A stretch of DNA of 41,717 nt from a virus: the IMG/VR virus record IMGVR_UViG_3300017746_000034, positions 1-41,717 of that record. One strand, written 5' to 3'. Every line of letters starts with the position of its first letter. The first letter of the stretch is position 1. Shown here piece after piece: positions 1 to 8,955 of this stretch. The notes under the pieces were generated by a model. That model saw only the letters and a list, made by a program, of their open reading frames with translations, was not told where the DNA came from and did not search any database. The translations under genes and the position numbers were made by a program.

Positions 1-602
1 GGGAAGGCATTGCCTATGTAATGTATATTGTTTTTGTATTGACGTTTGTGGAAATGTCCACTAAACACATACTCGGGTCCTTCCAAATGTTCTGCTTTGA
101 TTCCACCGTGGTCTGGCATCTCTACCATTGCATTCATTTTAAAGTATGGAAGTTCAAAGTGACCAAACATATACTTGACTTGCATCTTTGCAACTTTCTT
201 ATGTTCGTCACCAACTAGCCAAGGAATAATAGCACAGTCTCCTTGTTCCATTATCTCATCTACCATAACAAAGTTCGGTAAGTCTCTAGCAAACTCCATA
301 CTGTTGAGTTCACGTTTGTCTCTGTAAAATAAATCGTGGTTACCTGTTATAAAGTATACAGTTTCAAATGCGTCATTCAGTTTCTTTAAGTCTTTCCAAC
401 TTGCATTTAATGTTGCTACGTTTACACTTGCTCTTTGATGATGCCAATCACCTAGGAACAAACAGGTCTCTGCATTTCTGGCGTGAGCCTCTGCTATAAA
501 CCAGTCTATAAATTTGTTACAGTCTTTAAGATGTACACCGCTATTAGACTTCAAGCCGTAGTGTATATCTGTGAATACTGCGGCGTGTTTAAATAGATTC
601 AT
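1..602 (-). CDS. 47: gp47-like recombination endonuclease subunit (SbcD/Mre11-type metallophosphoesterase), partial
   Basis: About 200 codons are present; the C-terminus lies beyond the window edge. The calcineurin-like phosphoesterase motifs appear in order: D12-x-H14 (FTDIHYG), G51-D52-W-H-H, G87-N88-H89-D90, and GHFH near residue 185. These are the residues that coordinate the two catalytic metals in SbcD/Mre11 nucleases. In T4 the gp46/gp47 complex resects DNA ends for recombination-dependent replication and degrades host DNA; gp46 should lie just off the left edge. The ATG at 602 lies inside the end of gp55, overlapping it by 14 bases, which implies co-transcription from the promoter at 1476-1504. 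The motif set and gp55 neighbour make the family call strong; the exact T4 equivalence is inference. Confidence 0.9.
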   Translation of the reverse strand, partial: MNLFKHAAVFTDIHYGLKSNSGVHLKDCNKFIDWFIAEAHARNAETCLFLGDWHHQRASVNVATLNASWKDLKKLNDAFETVYFITGNHDLFYRDKRELNSMEFARDLPNFVMVDEIMEQGDCAIIPWLVGDEHKKVAKMQVKYMFGHFELPYFKMNAMVEMPDHGGIKAEHLEGPEYVFSGHFHKRQYKNNIHYIGNAF

Positions 603-1449
603 CTAAATTGGTATTTTCCTGCTTTGCTAATTCTCTTTGTGCTTTAACTTCTTCTTCGTGTTTGATTTGTCTTGTGAAACTTGGCAATTGCCCTGCTTCA
701 ATAAGTAAATCATCTCTTATGTTCTGATTACGTTTCTCAATGTTTAAAACTCTAGTAAAACTATTAGTAATTGCGGCAGTATAATAAGCAAACGGATTGT
801 CTGACTTTGCTTCATTAAACTGTAAACCAATTTGTGCTAATTGCACTAATGCCTGTCCTCTCATTTCGTCGACGTAAGTGTATCCTCTCCAGTTTGCTCT
901 TTGACTGTATCGTTCTACTAACTTCAAAAACATATGTCCCAACTTGGGAGTAATAGTTCCTTTTGTTAAATCAAACTTACCACTCTTAGGTCCGCCACTC
1001 CAATGACTTCTAGCAACTTCAATAAGTTCGTCATCTTTGTAAGCATAATGTTTAAAAGGTAAAAAGTTTAGTTTAGCCTTTGTTTCTGCAATGTTTTTAG
1101 GATTATTTTTCCTACCTGGCTCATCAGGTATATGGTCAAAATCCATAACTCTAAAAGTTAATTCTTCTAAAGCAAAACTATCTGGATCAACAATAAATTC
1201 CTTTTGTCTAGGTTTCTTATTTGCTGGACCATCATATTCTGCTACAGCAGATTTATAGTTTACTTCTTTTAGTTTTTGTGCTTTATTGATTCTTGCAGTT
1301 TCGATTGCTTGATTGTCAATCTCATCTGTGTGATTCACAATAATATCAAAATCATAGTGGTTTTGTGATTTAACCCAACAAAACGACATTTTGCTTTTGT
1401 GAATCTCTAATAAGATATCTTTATTATTAAGATAATTTGTTTTAGCCAT
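589..1449 (-). CDS. 55: gp55-like sigma factor for late transcription
   Basis: The N-terminus (TNYLNNKDILLEI) matches the T4 gp55 opening (YNYVNNKELLQAI). Residues about 155-240 resemble the gp55 sigma-2-like core: RGYTYVDEMRGQAL, a FNEAKSDNPFAY segment like T4 FDETKYKNPHAY, and TNSFTRVLNIEKRNQN. It would direct RNA polymerase to the GATAAATA late promoters found elsewhere in the window. About 130 residues, roughly 21-150, lie between the N-terminal motif and the core and have no counterpart in T4 gp55 (185 aa). I chose the ATG at 1449 over an in-frame ATG at 1476 because TTGGAG sits 5 bases upstream of 1449, while the 1476 codon lies inside the -10 box of the promoter. It overlaps the gp47 start, forming a gp55-gp47 unit. 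Confidence 0.9.
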   Translation of the reverse strand: MAKTNYLNNKDILLEIHKSKMSFCWVKSQNHYDFDIIVNHTDEIDNQAIETARINKAQKLKEVNYKSAVAEYDGPANKKPRQKEFIVDPDSFALEELTFRVMDFDHIPDEPGRKNNPKNIAETKAKLNFLPFKHYAYKDDELIEVARSHWSGGPKSGKFDLTKGTITPKLGHMFLKLVERYSQRANWRGYTYVDEMRGQALVQLAQIGLQFNEAKSDNPFAYYTAAITNSFTRVLNIEKRNQNIRDDLLIEAGQLPSFTRQIKHEEEVKAQRELAKQENTNLDESI

Positions 1450-1475
1450 TTGTTCTCCAAATATATTTTTAAACA

Positions 1476-1504
1476 ATTATAATACACTTTTACGGCATTG
1501 TCAA
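1476..1504 (-). promoter_or_regulatory. Consensus sigma70-type promoter for gp55-gp47
   Basis: On the minus strand TTGACA (1504-1499) is followed by a 17-base spacer and TATAAT (1481-1476), a perfect match to the bacterial housekeeping promoter. The predicted start near 1469 leaves a short leader of about 20 bases with a GGAG ribosome-binding site before the ATG at 1449. It would be read by unmodified host polymerase, which fits early or middle expression of the late sigma factor. Confidence 0.85.
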
Positions 1505-1530
1505 GTATTACTTATGCTTTTCTTTATATT

Positions 1531-1559
1531 AAAACGTGTTTTATTGATAACGATAAATA
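1531..1559 (+). promoter_or_regulatory. Late promoter with palindrome (first baseplate operon)
   Basis: GATAAATA at 1552-1559 resembles the T4 late promoter box TATAAATA. It is preceded by AAAACGTGTTTT at 1531-1542 with a 9-base gap. The same 12-mer, in reverse complement, stands at the identical distance before the gp25 promoter at 11507-11535. The promoter is followed by about 20 bases and an AGGAG ribosome-binding site (1569-1573) for the ATG at 1580. Function is inferred from position, repetition and the presence of gp55. Confidence 0.75.
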
Positions 1560-1579
1560 CTGTTTATTAGGAGAACTTG

Positions 1580-2401
1580 ATGGAAGGCGGAAATAAACCA
1601 GACCAACAAACAGTTATAACAAACCAAGTAGGCAGTAGACGTCTAAGTCCCACAGATTGGCGAGCAAAAATAGGCCCGTACAAGAAAGCAGACTTTGACC
1701 AAATATTTGGTCCTAACTTGAAGAACAAAGAAATGAGGCAAGTGTTAGGCACAGGCGAAGGCGAAGATGGCACCGGTGATAGGCAAGACACAATTTTACA
1801 ACCACTCAAAGACATTGGTGGTATAATATATCCTTACACGCCTACTATACTTGTAACAGGACAAGCAAACTATAACGAAATGACGTTCACTCATTATAAC
1901 TATCCTATATACAGTTTTATGAACAGTACTCCTCCTGTGTTTACAGTTAGTGGACCTTTTACAGCAAACAATGTAAATGAAGCAAGATATCTTTTAGCAG
2001 TTTTAAACTTTTTAAAAGTATGTATTAAGGCACAGAACGGAAGAGGAGCAATGAACACAGGATTTAGAGTACCGCCTGTGTTGGCGTTTAGTTACTTAGG
2101 ACCAAATGGGTACGACAAAGTACCGTGTGTAATAAGGAACTATTCATACCAGTTAAGAGATGATGTTGATTATGTACCAGTAGACACACAAGACTATTTT
2201 GCAACCAAGGCAATATACAAAGAAGAAACAGATAATTTATTCTTGCATCAACGTGATGGCTCGGATAACTATACAACTTATGTGCCTAGTAGTGTTGATA
2301 TCTTGATTGACTTAGCACCACAATATAATCCTGCTGAATTGAGAAAAAGGTTTGACTTAGATCTTATGACACAAGGAGCATTAGGAGGTAAGTACACATA
2401 A
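1580..2401 (+). CDS. Baseplate tail-tube cap / initiator protein (gp48/gp54-like)
   Basis: 273 aa. The segment PPVFTVSGPFTANNVNEARY, followed by a helix ending FLKV, and then VPPVLAFSYLGPNG with VPCVIRNYSYQLRDDVDYVP, has the layout of the proteins that cap the baseplate and start tube polymerisation. T4 gp48 and gp54 have a similar run: an FTWDLTP / STEDLMAIINIYQYF segment, then a late conserved strand pair. The C-terminus (PAELRKRFDLD) also resembles related marine-phage proteins. First gene of the late unit; I use the ATG at 1580 rather than a TTG three bases earlier because of the AGGAG at 1569-1573. Its stop overlaps the gp53 start (TAATG). The choice between gp48 and gp54 is open. Confidence 0.6.
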   Translation: MEGGNKPDQQTVITNQVGSRRLSPTDWRAKIGPYKKADFDQIFGPNLKNKEMRQVLGTGEGEDGTGDRQDTILQPLKDIGGIIYPYTPTILVTGQANYNEMTFTHYNYPIYSFMNSTPPVFTVSGPFTANNVNEARYLLAVLNFLKVCIKAQNGRGAMNTGFRVPPVLAFSYLGPNGYDKVPCVIRNYSYQLRDDVDYVPVDTQDYFATKAIYKEETDNLFLHQRDGSDNYTTYVPSSVDILIDLAPQYNPAELRKRFDLDLMTQGALGGKYT

Positions 2402-2697
2402 TGGCAACAACTAAAAACAGTTTTATAAAAAATGCAAAAGAAAGAGACTTTTATTTAGATATAAATTATTTAAACTTAAAAGGATTCAAACCATCTGTAA
2501 CAGACGTTACAATAACAATAGATAAGAAAACCGAATATAGACCAGACTTACTTGCTCACGAATTGTATGCAGATTCAAATCTATGGTGGGTGTTTACATT
2601 GAGAAACCCAGATCTTTTAAGAGACCCAGTTGGGAATATGGTTTCTGGTTTAAAAATTAAAGTACCTACTTTAGAAAGAGTACTAGAAAGGTTATAA
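2401..2697 (+). CDS. 53: gp53-like baseplate wedge protein (LysM-like)
   Basis: 98 aa, roughly half the length of T4 gp53 (196 aa). The central stretch YRPDLLAHELYADSNLWWVF, then NPD and a Pro-containing loop, corresponds to the T4 gp53 segment RPEELANAIYGNPQLYWVLL. This is the LysM-like part of the wedge protein that clamps neighbouring wedges around the hub. The T4 C-terminal extension is missing. It overlaps the genes on both sides through TAATG junctions, so translation is probably coupled along the unit. The GGAGG inside the end of the previous gene (2384-2388) can act as its ribosome-binding site. The call rests on this motif plus position between a tube-cap-like gene and the hub gene. 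Confidence 0.75.
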   Translation: MATTKNSFIKNAKERDFYLDINYLNLKGFKPSVTDVTITIDKKTEYRPDLLAHELYADSNLWWVFTLRNPDLLRDPVGNMVSGLKIKVPTLERVLERL

Positions 2698-5687
2698 TGA
2701 CATTAGAAAAATATTCAGGCCCTGTCAGAGAGTGTCCTTATGTAGATGGAGGATTTGTACCCTCTAACATTCTTGATGAATATTCAACAGCAACATACAA
2801 CATAAAACTTTATATGCTAGGATTAGGTTCTCTTATTTCTGGTGCAGGCGAAGGCGGACAAGGATTTATCAGAGATGAGAACAACGAAATAATTATTGCT
2901 CAAACAGGCATAACAGATATAAAAATAGATGACCTTGTGATAAGTTCAGTTGTAGGTGGCGGTGGCGAAGGATCATCCTCTAACAGTATAGGCACAAATA
3001 TAAATTTTAAATTGATTCAGCCGTTGCGATGCGATTTAATGGAAAGACTACTGGCGGCCCAAGAAGCACTTAACTTGAAACCTTTTCAAGAGTTCCCTTT
3101 ATTTTTAGAAATAGGATTTGTAGGTGGACAAAAATTCAACTCTGGAAATTTAAACCCTCCTATAGAATATGAAGCACCAACTAAAATTATTAGAATGTTG
3201 TTATCAGATTTCGATTTGGTAATTCAGAGTAATTCTTCAGAATACAATTTTGCTTGTATTGGATACGAAGATGGCATATTCGAAGCCAACTTAGAAAGAA
3301 GACAGTCGTTAAATAAATTTTCTATTGTGTATTCCACTATAAAAGAAGGATTAGATAATTTAGCAAAAGGATTTAATAGGCTAAACAAAAATGCGTATAG
3401 TGATAAAATTAGAGAAAACAAAGCAGATGTAAACGAAACACCAGGGCAAACTCCATATGACATACACGAGTTTGATACTGATACAATTTATCCAAAACCA
3501 GGTGAAGAAGGTGTCGATACTGAGGCATTAAAAATAATGCAAAACTGGCCCAACTCCTTAATAGATTTAAGTAGTAAGATTGATACATCGAAATACTCTG
3601 CAGAAAGTGTAGTAGTGTTCAACGAATTGGATTTAGAAAAGCAAGAAGATTTAACTGTGCCTGCAAATGCAGATGCAAATCCAGACGCAACATATATTTA
3701 CACAACATTTCCAGATAAAACAGACTTGGTTACAGCCGCAACTAAAATTATTTTACAAGATATAAAGATTCAAAATATGGTAATTAGATTGGTTAGTGGA
3801 AAATCTCTTGCAGATATTAAAAAATTAATTCCTACTGATTTAGACTACGACAAGACAGCAGTATTTTGGTTTGATATTAAAACGGATATTGCACCGATTG
3901 GTGTAAATTATCTTCATAACAGAGTTGCATACAAGTACACTCACAGGATAATGTTAAAAAGAGTATATTCTAATATGTTCATAATGCCTGATGAGATTTT
4001 AAATATTACAGCAATTGGAAAACAGAATTTACAAGAAGAATTAAATGCAATCACACATAGATACTATCCATATATTTTTACAGGACAAAATGACCAAATA
4101 CTGAATGCAGTCATTTCAGATACTTCAGGAAACGGAATGATGTTGACATTGCCCACAGGCGGTGTAAACTTAAAAGCAAGAGTTAGACAAAGCGAAGTTA
4201 AGAATCAAAGTGCAACCGAAGTTGCAGAAGAGTTTGACCAAAAGTATCTGGCAGGTGTATTAAGCCAATTAGACGTTGCGAAGTATGTTACTAAATTGCA
4301 AACACAAGTCGAAGATGTTATTGTAAAAGGTGCCCAAGCAACGGTACAAGATTTTCAACGTGTTGTTACACTGGCACGAACAAAAGGATTTAGTGCTTTA
4401 CTAGGAGGAGACATAGACTTTGTAAACACTAGAATAGATCCAAAATTGTTAGGAAGAATCAGTCCATTAGGAGAAGCAATAACAAAATTTGACGAAAGAT
4501 TGAACAAAGCAAAATCTTTGGTATCAGATATAAAGAATTTAGAAGATGTTATTGAAGATGACTTTGGTCAAGTTGGTGAAGACATAATGAAAGACTTCTT
4601 GGCAAAAGCAACTAATGTAGGAGATATATTTAAACAAAAGATTGAAGAATTTACAGGTCCTTTAAAGGCAGGTTTACTTGCTCCTATTCAAGAACAGTAT
4701 GATGCATTTAAAAATGATATGCAAGGAATTTTAACAGACAACGGACCACTACTTTACAACTTGGGAATAGAAGATGAGTTCCAAGAGTTTTTCGATAATG
4801 TGTTCGATCCAGTAGACAGCATACTATCAGAGATTAATAATACATTAGATAGTTTAACAGACTTCGATGGGTTACTAGGAGATTTAATAGAAGGATTCAA
4901 TGACCCAAGAGTTATACAATTATCAGAGGATGATATTCCAGTCAAATATCTAGATGACATTTTAGAAGTAGGCGGCTTTGATGAAATAGCAAAACAAAAT
5001 GAAGCACCCACAGGTGTAACTACCAGTACAGCCGTAGACGAAGTAGTAGCAGATAAAGAAAAAGTAGGAGACCTAAGTGTTACTCCTAATGTTATGGAAT
5101 TATTGTATCATCAAAATCAGTATCCTGCATTCTTAAAAACATTAGATTTAGAAATCAAAGGCGACCCTTATTGGTTACCAGGCACATTAAAAACATCAGG
5201 ACCAACTCAAGAAGCAGAAGGCATAACAGAAATTTCATCAGCATTAAATGAAAAGCAATCAATGTTGCCTAGTTATTTTGAAAGATTGTTTATTTTTAGT
5301 TTTACAACACCAGATTATGATGTGTCTTTAGGAAAAGCAAGTGCTCCAAATCACGGTAGATACACAGGATACTATCTTGCTACTATGGTAGAGCATACAT
5401 TCCAAGGCGGCATATATACATCTAGGATCACAGGAGTCAAGAATGAAAGGCTTGCAAATCCTGAGAAGTTAAATAGTGTAGTTAAAGATGATACTACTAC
5501 AGAGCCAATTGAGTTCGAAAGACCGTTAAACATTACAATGCCTGTATGGTATCAAGAAGGCGGAGAACACGACGGACTATACCTTGACGCCAACGGAGAG
5601 TTTTGGACCGGAGAAGAAATTCAGGAATGGCAAGCAAATCAAAACAACGAAACAGACGATGAAGAAGTACCGATAGACGGAGGATAA
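2697..5687 (+). CDS. Baseplate hub protein (gp27-type role), large
   Basis: 996 aa. The N-terminal third has the strand pattern of a tail-hub ring: YNIKLYML, then IIAQTGITDIKIDDLVISSV, then a long NFKLIQPLRCDLMERLLAAQ segment. Residues about 490-780 are rich in heptad-like helices, probably a coiled-coil spacer. The C-terminal part contains LEIKGDPYWLPG and then YYLATMVEHTFQGGIYTSRI. I associate both with hub proteins that bind the spike and start the tube. Located between gp53 and the gp5-type spike, exactly where a hub subunit is expected. It is much longer than T4 gp27 (about 390 aa), so this could be a fusion of hub functions or an expanded homologue; the family call is by pattern and context. 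Confidence 0.6.
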   Translation: MTLEKYSGPVRECPYVDGGFVPSNILDEYSTATYNIKLYMLGLGSLISGAGEGGQGFIRDENNEIIIAQTGITDIKIDDLVISSVVGGGGEGSSSNSIGTNINFKLIQPLRCDLMERLLAAQEALNLKPFQEFPLFLEIGFVGGQKFNSGNLNPPIEYEAPTKIIRMLLSDFDLVIQSNSSEYNFACIGYEDGIFEANLERRQSLNKFSIVYSTIKEGLDNLAKGFNRLNKNAYSDKIRENKADVNETPGQTPYDIHEFDTDTIYPKPGEEGVDTEALKIMQNWPNSLIDLSSKIDTSKYSAESVVVFNELDLEKQEDLTVPANADANPDATYIYTTFPDKTDLVTAATKIILQDIKIQNMVIRLVSGKSLADIKKLIPTDLDYDKTAVFWFDIKTDIAPIGVNYLHNRVAYKYTHRIMLKRVYSNMFIMPDEILNITAIGKQNLQEELNAITHRYYPYIFTGQNDQILNAVISDTSGNGMMLTLPTGGVNLKARVRQSEVKNQSATEVAEEFDQKYLAGVLSQLDVAKYVTKLQTQVEDVIVKGAQATVQDFQRVVTLARTKGFSALLGGDIDFVNTRIDPKLLGRISPLGEAITKFDERLNKAKSLVSDIKNLEDVIEDDFGQVGEDIMKDFLAKATNVGDIFKQKIEEFTGPLKAGLLAPIQEQYDAFKNDMQGILTDNGPLLYNLGIEDEFQEFFDNVFDPVDSILSEINNTLDSLTDFDGLLGDLIEGFNDPRVIQLSEDDIPVKYLDDILEVGGFDEIAKQNEAPTGVTTSTAVDEVVADKEKVGDLSVTPNVMELLYHQNQYPAFLKTLDLEIKGDPYWLPGTLKTSGPTQEAEGITEISSALNEKQSMLPSYFERLFIFSFTTPDYDVSLGKASAPNHGRYTGYYLATMVEHTFQGGIYTSRITGVKNERLANPEKLNSVVKDDTTTEPIEFERPLNITMPVWYQEGGEHDGLYLDANGEFWTGEEIQEWQANQNNETDDEEVPIDGG

Positions 5688-5688
5688 G

Positions 5689-7701
5689 ATGGCAAAAATT
5701 AGCAAAACAAATAGACAATCTCCGTCAGATAGAGTAAATGATAATGATGAAAAATATTACGGAGTATACAAGTGCGAAGTTGTAAACTCCTCAGACCCAA
5801 ACAGAGACGGCAGATTATTTGTAAAGAATGATTTAATAGGAGACAGTTTTTGGGTAACGTGGACAACACCCTTTGGCGGAATAGCAAATAACAATCCAGT
5901 CGAAGGAGGAACAGAATATGCAGAAACACAAACCAGTTATGGTATGTGGATGGTGCCACCCGATATAGGCAACGAAGTCATTGTTGCGTTCGAAGGCGGA
6001 AATGTCAATAGAGGTTTTTGTATAGGGTGTGTACAACCCACACTAATGAATCATATGATACCCGGTATCCCTGCAGGTGTAACACACGACGGCAATGTTA
6101 TGCCAGTTACAGAAAAAGATAAGACTCAAACTGAGAATCCAGATACTGGTTACAAATATAGAGCAGGTTCAAACAAACTACAAGCAAAAGGCGGTGCTAG
6201 AGCGGCACACGATCCTCTTACAGCAGTATTAGAAGCACAAGGTATTAGTAATGACTGGCCCAGAGGTTTAACCAGTAGTGGTGCTAGAAGAGAATCACCC
6301 AGTCAAGTATTTGGTATACTTACTCCTGGTCCTTTAAAGTCAGCATCAGGAACAAGAGATGGCGGACATCAATTTATATTAGATGACCACCCAGACGACA
6401 GTCAAATAAGATTGCGTACTAAAAACGGTATGCAAATTCTTATGCACGATTCAACAGATACAATTTTTATTATAAACAAATACGGTACAGGCTGGATAGA
6501 AATAGATGGCGAAGGAAATATGGATTTCTTTGCAGATGGTAATTTTAGTGTTAGAGCAAGAGGTGATGTAAACCTAAGGGGCGATAACAATGTAAACATA
6601 GAAGCAGGCGGTGATGTAAACATCAAAGCAAGAAATGATAATCCTGTACCAAGTGAGATAGATGGGTTAAGTTTAAGTATAGAAGGCGGTAAACCTAAAG
6701 TAGGACTAAAACTATCTAGCAAGTACGGAATTATTCACCCTGCAGATAACTTAGGTAGAGGAGACCCAATCTGGGAAACACTACAATTAGGTAGAATGCA
6801 CAGCAAAGGCGGACGAGTAAACATACACGGCGTAAACGGAATGAATTTGAGAAACGATTATGGCGGTGTTAGAATCAGTAGTAAACAAGGTAAAGTTGGT
6901 TTAAGAGGAAAGCCTGTAAACATACATTCATATGGTGTGATGGGTATTAAGTCCAGTATACCTTTACCTGATCCTTCATTGCAAAGCCAGTTGGAAAATG
7001 CCTATGGTGCTTTAGACGGTGCTATAGGAGATGCGGCATCAGGGTTACTAAGTGGCGAAGGACTTAATTTGTCTAACCCATTAGAATCATTTATTCCTAG
7101 AGGAGGTTTACAAGTAGACATAGTAGGAGATATTGTTATTAATAATGGTATCACTCCTGGTACTGTTAAAGATGCAGTACTAGACGGAGACTTGGAAGAA
7201 GCGGCAACATCAGCCGCGGCGGCGAAGTTTATACCAGGCAACTTCTATATGAACAGTATGGGACTAATGCTACAAACAGCACCGTTGGGTATTATGTTGA
7301 ATACTGCACCTATACCAACAATGAAGGCGGCTAGTAGTGTGGGCAATGCCAGAAAGCCAAGTTCATCAAGAAAAACAAATACATTAACAACTCAAAGCAG
7401 TATAGGACTAAGTTTAGGTGGAGCAGTAAACATAAAACGTGTTGCTCAACAAGGTGCAGGTATAGGATTAGACGGCATTAAAGAAAAAGTCATAGGCACA
7501 ATAGCAGAAGGTCTAGTAGGAGGAGGTTCGCCTTATGCATCAACTCCTTCGGTATTACCAGAAATGCAAGGTGCACCAGACAGTATTATATCTAGATGGA
7601 ACAGTTACCAACCAAGTCCAAGCAGAAAAGACTTAGGTGCAAATCCATTGTTCAAAGCAGTAAGTGGTTTCTTAACTAAGGCTACAGGCGGAGATGGGTA
7701 A
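5689..7701 (+). CDS. 5: gp5-like baseplate spike, OB-fold plus beta-helix, no lysozyme domain
   Basis: 670 aa. Residues about 20-125 look like the OB-fold of gp5/VgrG spikes: YYGVYKCEVVNSSDPNRDGR, then GMWMVPPDIGNEVIVAFEGG and GFCIGCV. Residues about 265-320 carry short repeats (GDVNLRGDNNVNIEAGGDVN) typical of the triple-stranded beta-helix that pierces the outer membrane. More repeats follow (RVNIHGVNGMNL, VDIVGDIVINNG). Between them, where T4 gp5 has its T4-lysozyme-type domain, there is only about 140 residues of Gly/Ser/Asp-rich sequence with no lysozyme signature. The last 150 residues are low complexity. An AGGA sequence lies just before the ATG, one base after the previous stop. Confidence 0.85.
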   Translation: MAKISKTNRQSPSDRVNDNDEKYYGVYKCEVVNSSDPNRDGRLFVKNDLIGDSFWVTWTTPFGGIANNNPVEGGTEYAETQTSYGMWMVPPDIGNEVIVAFEGGNVNRGFCIGCVQPTLMNHMIPGIPAGVTHDGNVMPVTEKDKTQTENPDTGYKYRAGSNKLQAKGGARAAHDPLTAVLEAQGISNDWPRGLTSSGARRESPSQVFGILTPGPLKSASGTRDGGHQFILDDHPDDSQIRLRTKNGMQILMHDSTDTIFIINKYGTGWIEIDGEGNMDFFADGNFSVRARGDVNLRGDNNVNIEAGGDVNIKARNDNPVPSEIDGLSLSIEGGKPKVGLKLSSKYGIIHPADNLGRGDPIWETLQLGRMHSKGGRVNIHGVNGMNLRNDYGGVRISSKQGKVGLRGKPVNIHSYGVMGIKSSIPLPDPSLQSQLENAYGALDGAIGDAASGLLSGEGLNLSNPLESFIPRGGLQVDIVGDIVINNGITPGTVKDAVLDGDLEEAATSAAAAKFIPGNFYMNSMGLMLQTAPLGIMLNTAPIPTMKAASSVGNARKPSSSRKTNTLTTQSSIGLSLGGAVNIKRVAQQGAGIGLDGIKEKVIGTIAEGLVGGGSPYASTPSVLPEMQGAPDSIISRWNSYQPSPSRKDLGANPLFKAVSGFLTKATGGDG

Positions 7702-8474
7702 TGGCACTTTTAATAGGACAACTAGACGAGTTAGATGTTAAACCGGCATCTTACCAAACACCAAAAGGACTATTTGTAGGAAAAGGTTATTCTGCAGAAG
7801 GAGAACCACAGTACACAAAGTTACAGCAAAAAGGTGATAAGTTTCACGATCCTATTACACTAACATTAGATGATGAAGGCGATGAAGTATTAGATAATAT
7901 GTTTAAGTTCTTTCCTTTGGATTTAGCAAACAGAGGAGTTGTTGGGTTTTCTCATAAACTTACAGAACAAGAAAAGGCAGAAAAAGTTATTGCTTATAAT
8001 AAAAACAGTTTTCTAAATCCTCAGTCAGAAGAAATACAAAAATTAATTATTCAATATAAAAATATCTTAGTTCCTAGTGATATGTTTGGTCTTACTAATT
8101 TTGATTTGAATAGTATTCCACAAAGTTTTATAAAAATTAAAAAGCCAAACATTACTTTGGTAAGTTTAATACTTCCAATAATGCCTACTCCTTCTAGAGA
8201 AATATTACAGTTAGATAAAATATCAGCACAAAGAATTGTACAAAAAAATGTTAAAACACTTTTAACACAAAGGATGTTTAACAGTTTAGTTGGGTGTGCT
8301 ATGTTGTTATCAGAATCAGATTTTGTTTCTAATAAAGGTGTTGAAAGTCTTAATGCAGGAACATACAACGAATTTCCTAGTTTGCTTTTAACAGAGATTG
8401 ACGAGCGAGTCGACTCTCAAGAGTATTCATACTTCTTGACGTTGATGCAGTACTATACTTTATTAAGAGTTTGA
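7701..8474 (+). CDS. Unknown protein, last gene of the first baseplate operon
   Basis: 257 aa, not recognised. It starts in a TAATG overlap with the spike gene, so it is translated as part of the baseplate unit. The N-terminal 75 residues are polar with short strands (FVGKGYSAEGEPQYTKL). The middle contains a hydrophobic stretch, IKKPNITLVSLILPIMPTPS. The C-terminal third is mainly helical, ending in an aromatic helix (YSYFLTLMQYYTLL). There is no signal peptide. Position suggests a baseplate component or a hub assembly chaperone such as T4 gp51 or gp26, but I see no sequence support for either. Its last 22 bases overlap the convergent minus-strand gene at 8453-8680. Confidence 0.75.
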   Translation: MALLIGQLDELDVKPASYQTPKGLFVGKGYSAEGEPQYTKLQQKGDKFHDPITLTLDDEGDEVLDNMFKFFPLDLANRGVVGFSHKLTEQEKAEKVIAYNKNSFLNPQSEEIQKLIIQYKNILVPSDMFGLTNFDLNSIPQSFIKIKKPNITLVSLILPIMPTPSREILQLDKISAQRIVQKNVKTLLTQRMFNSLVGCAMLLSESDFVSNKGVESLNAGTYNEFPSLLLTEIDERVDSQEYSYFLTLMQYYTLLRV

Positions 8475-8680
8475 GACTTTAGTATATTGAGTTCAGACTT
8501 TAGGTCTGCCGCTTTTACTAATGCCCTGTACTTTTGCTCTTGTTCATCTGCAACACACTTTTCCAATATTTCTATTTGAGCCTTAAGGTGATTACACTCG
8601 TTGTTTTTATCAACGAGCATAGTCCTTAATTCTTCTTCAAGTGTATCGTTTGTGAACTGCTTTGTTAAAGGTTCAGTCAT
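8453..8680 (-). CDS. Small coiled-coil protein
   Basis: 75 aa. Residues about 12-70 form one acidic/basic helix with heptad spacing (TLEEELRTML, then HLKAQIEILEKCV and ALVKAADLKSELNILKS), so a dimeric coiled coil is likely. There is no enzymatic motif. Its ATG follows the stop of the upstream gene by one base, which suggests translational coupling. It is the final gene of the small-gene group driven from 9694-9722, and its 3' end overlaps the last 22 bases of the plus-strand baseplate unit. Function unknown. Confidence 0.65.
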   Translation of the reverse strand: MTEPLTKQFTNDTLEEELRTMLVDKNNECNHLKAQIEILEKCVADEQEQKYRALVKAADLKSELNILKSQTLNKV

Positions 8681-8681
8681 T

Positions 8682-8942
8682 TTACTTTGAGTTTGATACG
8701 ATTTGTTTGATATGTGCTAATTCTTTTATATCTTCAAATCTTTTTGTTCTATAATTATTCAATTCAATTATAGCATATTTTTTAGTTTTTGTATCATATA
8801 CACCTACTGCTTTAATAAGTCCTGTGTCAGGATCTTTATCTACACATTCTGCAACACGTCTATCCGCTGATTTATTCGGAAGTGCCGACACAATTTTATT
8901 GTATGTATCAATGATACGCCTATCGAGTTTACTGTATGACAA
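8682..8942 (-). CDS. Unknown 86-aa protein with TTG start
   Basis: 86 aa, basic, helical N-terminus (KLDRRIIDTYNKIVSALPNK), then a short strand pair (GLIKAVGVYD, KKYAIIEL) and a C-terminal helix. Not recognised. No ATG or GTG exists in frame near the start; the TTG at 8942 is supported by AAGGAG at 8956-8951, 7 bases upstream. It sits in a chain of tightly packed small genes, 13 bases after the 51-aa gene and one base before the coiled-coil gene. The start is the weakest part of the call. Confidence 0.65.
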   Translation of the reverse strand: MSYSKLDRRIIDTYNKIVSALPNKSADRRVAECVDKDPDTGLIKAVGVYDTKTKKYAIIELNNYRTKRFEDIKELAHIKQIVSNSK

Positions 8943-8955
8943 AAGGTTTCTCCTT

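Noticed and set aside
1450-1476. Longer gp55 start at 1476
   Set aside because: That ATG lies inside the -10 box of the promoter, so it would not be in the RNA, and TTGGAG precedes the ATG at 1449.
1577-1579. TTG three bases before the ATG of the tube-cap gene as start
   Set aside because: The ATG at 1580 has a better distance to AGGAG at 1569-1573; the TTG adds one residue only.
6060-6490. Lysozyme domain in the spike gene
   Set aside because: The region between the OB-fold and beta-helix has no E-x8-D-x5-T-type arrangement or other lytic signature and is low complexity.
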